Positions 14,689-19,502 of a DNA stretch of 19,502 nucleotides are shown here, in pieces; the first letter of the stretch is position 1; each line of letters opens with the position of its first letter. The notes under the pieces are model-generated. The model had not been told where the DNA came from. It searched no databases and worked only from the letters and a program-made list of their open reading frames with translations. The translations under genes and the position numbers were made by a program. The stretch is from positions 1-19,502 of the forward strand of contig DASROJ010000247.1 in the NCBI GenBank assembly GCA_035646975.1, read 5' to 3'. This DNA is from DASROJ01 sp035646975. Lineage in GTDB: Bacteria; Acidobacteriota; Polarisedimenticolia; JACPZX01; DASXTC01.

Positions 14689-16380
14689 GTGCCAACCGTC
14701 GGAAACCTGATTTGCCTCACACCCCGCGACTCCTACATGGTCGATGATGCGGCAGGCAAGAACGGCCTGCTGGCCCGACTGGAACGTCTCACCGGCCCGT
14801 TCGTCCGCAGTCCCGGTATCGCGTTTCCATATCTCGTCGGGTACATGCGGCGCAACGGCGCCCTGAGGGAATCCACCCGTGTCGTGGTTCAACACGACAA
14901 GATCGAAGGGCCGACCTCGTTCGAGGAGATTCTCCGGGAAAAGGCGGATCTGAATCAAGGCGATCACGACGTTCTTTTCGTCACCGCCTACACGAATTCT
15001 GTCCGCGAGGCCTACAGGCGTTCGCGCGAGGCTCGCGCGGTGTATGCCGCCGCGGGCAGGAAGCTCACGGTGGTCCTCGGCGGCCCGCACGCCTCGGCCA
15101 TGCCGCAGGAAGCCACGCGACACGGGCACCTCGACGCCACCGTCCCCGGGGAAGGGGAGTGGGCGGCCTCCTCGTTGCTCGCCGACATCGAGCAAGGCAG
15201 GCCCGTCCAGAAGATCTACCAGGCGCCATTCGCCCGGATTCGCGACCGGGGGACGCTGTCGCTCGACATGGGGATCTGGAAGGGACTGAAGCGTCCACCT
15301 CAGCAGATCGTCGCCTCCACTCACTCCGCCCGTGGATGCAAGCTCGATTGCCATTTCTGCGCCGTGTTCCTGACCAACGGCCCGACGGTGCGCAATCGTG
15401 ACGCGGCCGACGTCGCCGACGAGCTGCGGGCGCAATCCCCCGCCTACACCCGTCAGACCATCGGCGAGGCCGGACCCGGGTTCTACAACGGGCTCGTCCG
15501 GGCGCTTGTCCGCTTGCCCGTGATCGGCCCGCGCTATGGAAACCGCATGATCGCGAACATGGGCCCCGGGTTCACCAACAGGTTTTTCTTCTGGGATGAC
15601 AATCTCTATAACGCGGCCGGCTCGTTCGAGCACCTGTGCGAGGCGGTTCGCCCGCTCGGCCGACCCTGGTCTGCGGAATTGACCATCGACATCGCGGAGA
15701 AACCCGAGCTGCTGAAGCTTGCCTACGAAAGCGGATGCCGCGATCTGTTCCTGGGGATCGAATCCGTCAACCAGGAAGCCATCGACGGTCTGGACAAGTG
15801 GTCAAACGACACCGAGGCGATGAAAGAACGGGTCCAGCGCGTCCACGATGCAGGGATCAAGGTCATGGGAGCTTTCGTTTTCGGGCTGGAAGGAGACGAT
15901 CCTTCGAGCTTCGACAGAACGCTGGAATTCATCTACGAGACCGGGATCGACTACGTCGTAGCGAACATCATCCAACCCTATCCGGGCACCGGGACCTTCC
16001 GGGACGCGGTGGATGCGGACGCCTTCCTCCCGGAGGCGCGCTGCCCCTCCGATTCCGACGTGACGATGGACTACAACTGGGCCCTGTTCGACGGCGCCCA
16101 CGTCCTGATACGTCCGAAGGGGATGACGGTGGAACAGCTGCAGGAGGGGTACTACTACTTCCTGCGCGAGGCCTACTCCCTTTCGGGAATCATGCGCCGC
16201 TTCAAGCCTGGGACAAGAAGTGTCGGAGCCGCCGCCAGTCACATGACGCGCAACTACCTGTTGAGCCGTTACGGGATGAACAAGACCCACCACGCCATCA
16301 AGCGCAGGTCGAGGCAGAAGCCCGACATGCCGGCCCCGATCCTCGAAGAGCTCCAACCCCGGGAAGATCTGGCTCCCTGA
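14689..16380 (+). CDS. B12-binding domain radical SAM protein
   Basis: 563-aa enzyme of the BchE-like class: N-terminal cobalamin-binding-type Rossmann domain, then a radical SAM barrel. The Rossmann part shows 'GGPHAS' 131-136 and 'PGEGEW' 153-158. The iron-sulfur motif is C217-x3-C221-x2-C224 ('GCKLDCHFC'). Barrel motifs follow: 'FFFWDDNLY', 'GCRDLFLGIESVNQEAIDGL', 'KVMGAFVFGLEGDD'. The C-terminus (about 430-563) matches the extra domain seen in such proteins (DUF4070 type, by resemblance). The classical DxHxxG cobalamin-binding motif is not evident. GTG start at 14689 with GGGGA 6 nt upstream. Substrate unknown; transcribed alone. Confidence 0.85.
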   Translation: MPTVGNLICLTPRDSYMVDDAAGKNGLLARLERLTGPFVRSPGIAFPYLVGYMRRNGALRESTRVVVQHDKIEGPTSFEEILREKADLNQGDHDVLFVTAYTNSVREAYRRSREARAVYAAAGRKLTVVLGGPHASAMPQEATRHGHLDATVPGEGEWAASSLLADIEQGRPVQKIYQAPFARIRDRGTLSLDMGIWKGLKRPPQQIVASTHSARGCKLDCHFCAVFLTNGPTVRNRDAADVADELRAQSPAYTRQTIGEAGPGFYNGLVRALVRLPVIGPRYGNRMIANMGPGFTNRFFFWDDNLYNAAGSFEHLCEAVRPLGRPWSAELTIDIAEKPELLKLAYESGCRDLFLGIESVNQEAIDGLDKWSNDTEAMKERVQRVHDAGIKVMGAFVFGLEGDDPSSFDRTLEFIYETGIDYVVANIIQPYPGTGTFRDAVDADAFLPEARCPSDSDVTMDYNWALFDGAHVLIRPKGMTVEQLQEGYYYFLREAYSLSGIMRRFKPGTRSVGAAASHMTRNYLLSRYGMNKTHHAIKRRSRQKPDMPAPILEELQPREDLAP

Positions 16381-16484
16381 ATTCAAGCCAGCAAGCCAGC
16401 GTCCCAGCAGGCATGGGAGCATGGAAGCCTGGAAGCCCACTCATACTGAAATGACGCGCAGGCGGAAGAGGGGAACTGTCCGGC

Positions 16485-16679
16485 CTAGGATGCGACCTTT
16501 TGCACCCGATTCGACCGGATACAACGCGTGCAGACCTTCAGGCGTTTGACCGACCCACCAACCTGGGCCCGGACTTTCTGAAGGTTTGGGTACCACACCT
16601 TCTTTGTGAGGTTGTGGGCGTGGCTCACGTTATTGCCCCGCTGGGGCCCTTTGCCGCAAATATCGCATAGCCTCGCCAT
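16485..16679 (-). CDS. rpmB: 50S ribosomal protein L28, zinc-binding type
   Basis: Large-subunit ribosomal protein, 64 aa. N-terminal 'MARLCDICGKGPQRGNNVSH' and 'CTRCIRSNRV' near the end give two CxxC pairs (C5/C8, C50/C53), i.e. the zinc-containing form. ATG 16679 with GAGGA seven bases upstream; an in-frame extension to 16793 is unlike the family. It stands alone, without rpmG, between unrelated genes, and is divergent from the pilus cluster. Confidence 0.95.
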   Translation of the reverse strand: MARLCDICGKGPQRGNNVSHAHNLTKKVWYPNLQKVRAQVGGSVKRLKVCTRCIRSNRVQKVAS

Positions 16680-16857
16680 CTCTACGTCCTCACAGGTAAA
16701 AAGCCGCAAGCGCATGAGGCGCCACGGGTCACTGATTACCCCTGGCGACGACCGGGCGTGAGGCTCAATTCGCCGGATCCCCGCAGCCGCCAAGGCATTG
16801 CCCGAATCGCCCTGTCCGTTGGGTGAAAAGGGGCAAGAAGGGGCAAAAAGAGGCCAT

Positions 16858-16887
16858 ACCCTAGCACGGTGCCCCGCAAGGGGTCAA
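16858..16887 (-). promoter_or_regulatory. Candidate rpmB promoter
   Basis: Read on the minus strand: TTGACC (16887-16882), an 18-bp spacer, TAGGGT (16863-16858). The leader would be about 170 nt, long enough for folded regulation. Confidence 0.4.
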
Positions 16888-16921
16888 GCAGGACTAAAGA
16901 TTTGACAAGGGGCTGCTGAAC

Positions 16922-16949
16922 TTGCACGAAGAGAGTGCCGACATATATT
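16922..16949 (+). promoter_or_regulatory. Candidate pilMNO promoter
   Basis: TTGCAC (16922-16927), a 16-bp spacer and TATATT (16944-16949). A better -35 box, TTGACA, sits at 16902-16907 but has no good -10 at the right distance. The predicted leader to ATG 17123 is about 165 nt. Confidence 0.45.
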
Positions 16950-17122
16950 AGGCCCCCGCGCAAGGAAATCGGAATAAATGGAACCTCCGGTTTCTCGATT
17001 TGAGCAGCCGCGACGGGATGGAGTTCAAACGGCAGGCGGGTCACCCCCGAGCGGGGGCAGGCGGTTGGCCGAACGCGATCCGTTGCAAGGTCTTGGAAGA
17101 AAACGATTTCGAATCGAGGGTG

Positions 17123-18193
17123 ATGCCGGTGCTCTTCTCACGAAGCAAGAACCTCGTCGGTCTGGACATCGGGACGAGCTCAATCAAGGCAGTCGAGCTC
17201 AAGGAGCTGGGCAAGGGCCGGGGGTACCAGCTGGTGAACATCGGAATGGAGCCCCTCTCGCCCGAGGCGATCGTCGACGGAGCGATCATGGATTCGGGTC
17301 TCGTCATCGACGCCATCCAGAAAGTCTTCACGAACAATCGCATCAAGAACTCGGATGTGGCGATCTCGCTGTCGGGCCATGCGGTCATCATCAAGAAGAT
17401 CAGCCTGCCCGTGATGAATCCCGATGAGCTCGCCGAGTCGATCCAGTGGGAAGCGGAGCAGTACATCCCCTTCGACGTGGACGACGTCAACATCGACTAC
17501 CAGGTGCTCGAGGGCTCTGCCACGGCGGGCGAGGGGAACATGGATGTCCTGCTCGTGGCGGTGAAGAAGGACAAGATCAATGACTACACGAGCGTGATCA
17601 CCCAGGCGGGCCGCAACGCGATGCTTGCCGACGTGGACGTCTTCGCTCTGCAGAACGCCTACGAGACCAATTACGACGCGGTGCCGAACAAGCTCATCGC
17701 CCTGGTCAACATCGGCGCGAGTGTCACCAACATCGCAATCATGAAGGATGGCTCGTCGATCTTCTGGCGCGACATCTCGGTGGGAGGCAACCAGTACACC
17801 GACGCCCTGCAGAAGGAGCTGAATCTGAGCTTCGAGCAGGCCGAAGGCGCGAAACGCGGCGAAGAGGTCGGCGTGCCGCACGAGCGCGTCACGGCGATCC
17901 TCGACGCGGTGAGCGAGCAGGTCGGCACGGAGATCCAGAAGACGCTCGACTTCTTCAAGGCCACCTCCGCCTCGGACCCGGTCTCCTTGATTCAGATCAC
18001 GGGCGGCGCGGCGCGCACTCCGAACCTCATGTCCTACCTCAGCCGCAGGTTCGGCACGCAGGTGGAGATGATGAATCCGTTCCGAAGCATCCAGGTCAAC
18101 GAGCGGGCCTTTCCGCCCGACAAGCTCGAGCCCATGACGGCGGCGGCCGCCGTCGCGGTGGGTCTCGCGCTGAGAAAGGTGGGCGACAAATGA
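17123..18193 (+). CDS. pilM: Type IV pilus assembly ATPase-fold protein PilM
   Basis: Cytoplasmic actin-like protein that binds the PilN N-terminal tail and links the pilus motor complex to the periplasmic PilN/PilO frame. 356 aa. Nucleotide-binding motifs: 'LVGLDIGTSSIKAVEL' 11-26 (phosphate 1), 'LVNIGASVTNIAIM' (phosphate 2), 'ITGGAARTPNL' (adenosine). 'WEAEQYIPFDVDDVNIDYQVL' is the PilM-typical strand-loop. Start ATG 17123 gives 'MPVLFSRSKNLVG', matching family N-termini; GAGG lies only 3 nt upstream, so a GTG at 17120 or a longer start cannot be excluded. Stop overlaps the pilN start (ATGA). Confidence 0.93.
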   Translation: MPVLFSRSKNLVGLDIGTSSIKAVELKELGKGRGYQLVNIGMEPLSPEAIVDGAIMDSGLVIDAIQKVFTNNRIKNSDVAISLSGHAVIIKKISLPVMNPDELAESIQWEAEQYIPFDVDDVNIDYQVLEGSATAGEGNMDVLLVAVKKDKINDYTSVITQAGRNAMLADVDVFALQNAYETNYDAVPNKLIALVNIGASVTNIAIMKDGSSIFWRDISVGGNQYTDALQKELNLSFEQAEGAKRGEEVGVPHERVTAILDAVSEQVGTEIQKTLDFFKATSASDPVSLIQITGGAARTPNLMSYLSRRFGTQVEMMNPFRSIQVNERAFPPDKLEPMTAAAAVAVGLALRKVGDK

Positions 18194-18789
18194 TCAAGGT
18201 AAACCTGCTCACGGGGGCGAAAAGGGAATCGGTCCGAAAGCAGCCAGCCCTCAAGGTCGAGGGCGGCGGGGGCAGTCAGAACATCCTGCTGGTGGTGATC
18301 CTGGGTCTCTGCCTCGCCTTCGCCGGCTGGCGATACTACAGCCTGAGCGCGGAAGGCGTGCGGCTCGACCAGGATCTCGACACCGCGCACGAGCAGCTCA
18401 AGAAGGTGGAGGACGATCGCAAGGCGATCGAGGTCCTCAAGGTGAAGAAGGCCGCCTTCCAGAAGCAGATCGACATCATCACCACCCTCAAGAACAACCA
18501 GCAGGTGCCCGTCCGGTTGCTGGATGAAGTGTCCCGCAACCTGCCGGACTTCCTGTGGCTCGTGTCGATGCAGGAGACGGGCAACCAGCTCACCTTCAGC
18601 GGCAAAGCGACGACGCCGAACGCCTACGCGAACTTCTACAACAATCTGGACGCCTCGCCCTTCTTCCAGGAGGTCGGCAAGATCAGCTACACGGCGGACA
18701 GGGACAACGTGACCTTTTCTCTCTCGGCGAAGTTCGTGCCCGGCGGCAAGCAGACGAAACCACCCGCAGCAGGCCAGCAAGGTGAGTAG
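18190..18789 (+). CDS. pilN: Type IV pilus assembly protein PilN
   Basis: Bitopic inner-membrane protein, 199 aa. The N-terminal 'IKVNLL' is the short motif that docks in the PilM groove ('INLLP' in the family). One TM segment at about 31-48, a coiled coil about 55-100, then a periplasmic ferredoxin-like domain ('LLDEVSRNLPDFLWLVSMQ') that pairs with PilO. Translation is coupled to pilM through a 4-bp overlap. The C-terminus is Lys/Pro/Gln-rich and looks disordered. Confidence 0.92.
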   Translation: MIKVNLLTGAKRESVRKQPALKVEGGGGSQNILLVVILGLCLAFAGWRYYSLSAEGVRLDQDLDTAHEQLKKVEDDRKAIEVLKVKKAAFQKQIDIITTLKNNQQVPVRLLDEVSRNLPDFLWLVSMQETGNQLTFSGKATTPNAYANFYNNLDASPFFQEVGKISYTADRDNVTFSLSAKFVPGGKQTKPPAAGQQGE

Positions 18790-18816
18790 GCCGACGGGAT
18801 CGAGGAGACACCTGAG

Positions 18817-19401
18817 ATGCTGAACAAGCTTCCATTCTGGGGACAATTGGTGGTCTTCGCTGCTCTGGGCGTCGGCATCGTGGCGGGCGGCCAGTATTTC
18901 TACCCGAACTTCGCGGCGATGTCGGCGAAGAACTCGGGCAAGCAGACGGAGCTGGACGAACTCAACGTGAAGATACAGGAAGGCCAGCAGGCAGCCAAGA
19001 TGCGGGCCGAGCTGCAGGCCGAGACCGATCGGCTCAATGTGCAGCTCGCGAGCCTGAGGCGGATACTTCCGACCGAGCCCGAAGCGGGCGCGCTGATCAA
19101 GTGGCTCGAGAGCCAGGCCGGCCGGTTCAACCTGAATATCAAGGCGCTGTCCGAAGCGAGCATCAAGCGCGAGGACTTCTTCAAAGAGTACGCCTACAAC
19201 ATGGAAATCGTCGGCAACTACCACGACCTGGGCCGGTTCCTCGACGTGATTGGAAAACATGACCGGATTCTCAATGTCCGGAGCATGGGCATCCACGCGA
19301 ACAGCGGCCCGGATCGGTTGCAGAAGTCGATCGGGGCATCGTTCACCGCGGCGACCTTCGTCTATGTCGAGCAGCCGGCGGAGGAGGGCGGCGCGTCATG
19401 A
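18817..19401 (+). CDS. pilO: Type IV pilus assembly protein PilO
   Basis: Inner-membrane partner of PilN, 194 aa. TM segment about 10-28 ('QLVVFAALGVGIVAGGQYF'), a long coiled coil about 40-80, then a ferredoxin-like domain ('LPTEPEAGALIKWLESQAG', 'YNMEIVGNYHDLGRFLDVIG'). The last fits the PilO pattern closely. GAGGAG (18802-18807) precedes the ATG by 9 nt. The stop overlaps the next start (ATGA). Confidence 0.93.
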   Translation: MLNKLPFWGQLVVFAALGVGIVAGGQYFYPNFAAMSAKNSGKQTELDELNVKIQEGQQAAKMRAELQAETDRLNVQLASLRRILPTEPEAGALIKWLESQAGRFNLNIKALSEASIKREDFFKEYAYNMEIVGNYHDLGRFLDVIGKHDRILNVRSMGIHANSGPDRLQKSIGASFTAATFVYVEQPAEEGGAS

Positions 19402-19502
19402 GAGCAACCTTCACGAGGCGGGGCGCCGTCGTTGCGACGGCTTTGATCATGGCAGGCCTCGCGACGGCCCCGGCCGGCGCGCAGAGCGGCACGGTCGTGG
19501 GC
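19398..19502 (+). CDS. Secreted pilus-cluster protein, 5' end only (PilP or PilQ position)
   Basis: 35 codons before the window ends: MRATFTRRGA then a hydrophobic stretch, with probable signal peptidase I cleavage after 'PAGA' before 'QSGTV'. It overlaps pilO by 4 bp, so it belongs to the same operon. In most pilMNO clusters the next gene is pilP, a lipoprotein; no lipobox Cys is seen here, so a non-lipidated PilP or the secretin PilQ are both possible. Confidence 0.7.
   Translation, partial: MRATFTRRGAVVATALIMAGLATAPAGAQSGTVVG

Larger units (their letters stand above)
16680..17122. other. Divergent intergenic region between rpmB and pilM
   Basis: 443 bp without a supported gene. It holds back-to-back promoter candidates for rpmB (16858-16887, minus) and pilM (16922-16949, plus), a CCCC-GCAA-GGGG hairpin with a GNRA-type loop near 16872, and a repeated AGGGGCAA motif near 16830-16847. 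The pilM frame stays open from 17000, but residues before 17123 do not resemble PilM N-termini. Confidence 0.55.

Noticed and set aside
16909..16926. Sigma54-type -24/-12 promoter for pilM
   Set aside because: GG and TTGCA elements are present, but the GG-to-GC spacing is one base too long; the sigma70-type reading fits better.
17000..17122. N-terminal extension of pilM from an upstream start
   Set aside because: The residues are Arg/Gly-rich and unlike PilM N-termini; 'MPVLFSRSKNLVG' at 17123 fits the family.
1..19502. CRISPR arrays, integrases, transposases, rRNA or complete tRNA genes
   Set aside because: None is seen. The only direct repeats are the 90-bp pair on the left and short tandem motifs, which lack regular spacers.

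Overview
The window is GC-rich chromosomal DNA from a Gram-negative-type bacterium. Evidence for this is a PilM/PilN/PilO type IV pilus assembly cluster, Sec-type signal peptides, a YajC-SecD-SecF operon, a bifunctional Rel (p)ppGpp enzyme and zinc-type ribosomal protein L28. Gene order and protein style (long SecF with an extra periplasmic segment, GlpX-like and class II aldolase-like proteins with long extensions, a small basic 'MARRSRPSF' protein) fit Acidobacteriota or a neighbouring uncultured phylum best. This placement is inferred from protein style, not from a marker phylogeny. There is no phage, integrase, transposase or CRISPR array, so most of the window looks like core genome.

Layout. 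1-540: non-coding GC-rich DNA with a 90-bp direct repeat carrying a palindromic core. 602-2008 (+): class II aldolase-like protein behind a strong sigma70-type promoter. 2018-3643 (-): GlpX-like fructose-1,6-bisphosphatase homologue, convergent with the aldolase. 3698-4366 (+): MgtC/SapB membrane protein. 4383-4880 (-): hotdog acyl-CoA thioesterase. 5068-6441 (+): secreted TPR protein. 6438-7163 (-): PgeF/YfiH family protein whose stop overlaps the TPR stop. 7277-10407 (+): yajC-secD-secF. 10408-10747: a 340-bp gap with a strong hairpin and a promoter. 10748-13318 (+): rel-ridA. 13319-14544 (+): cold-shock protein with a long leader containing a possible upstream mini-ORF, an RRM RNA-binding protein and a small basic protein. 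14689-16380 (+): B12-binding radical SAM enzyme. 16485-16679 (-): rpmB. 17123 to the end (+): pilM-pilN-pilO and the first 35 codons of the next pilus-cluster gene.

How the genes work together. The aldolase-like and phosphatase-like genes are probably a sugar-phosphate (gluconeogenesis-type) pair. YajC/SecD/SecF form the proton-driven accessory module of the Sec translocon. Rel and RidA form a stress and metabolite-damage unit, followed by three RNA-binding or basic proteins. PilM/N/O form the cytoplasmic-to-periplasmic platform of a type IV pilus, with 4-bp stop/start overlaps at two of its junctions.

Most interesting points: the atypical aldolase/GlpX pair with long terminal extensions and an apparent Asn-to-His change in the aldolase active site; a helix-hairpin-helix-like insertion in SecF; a mini-ORF with an excellent Shine-Dalgarno in the cold-shock gene leader; a possibly leaderless mgtC; and the palindromic repeat at the left edge.
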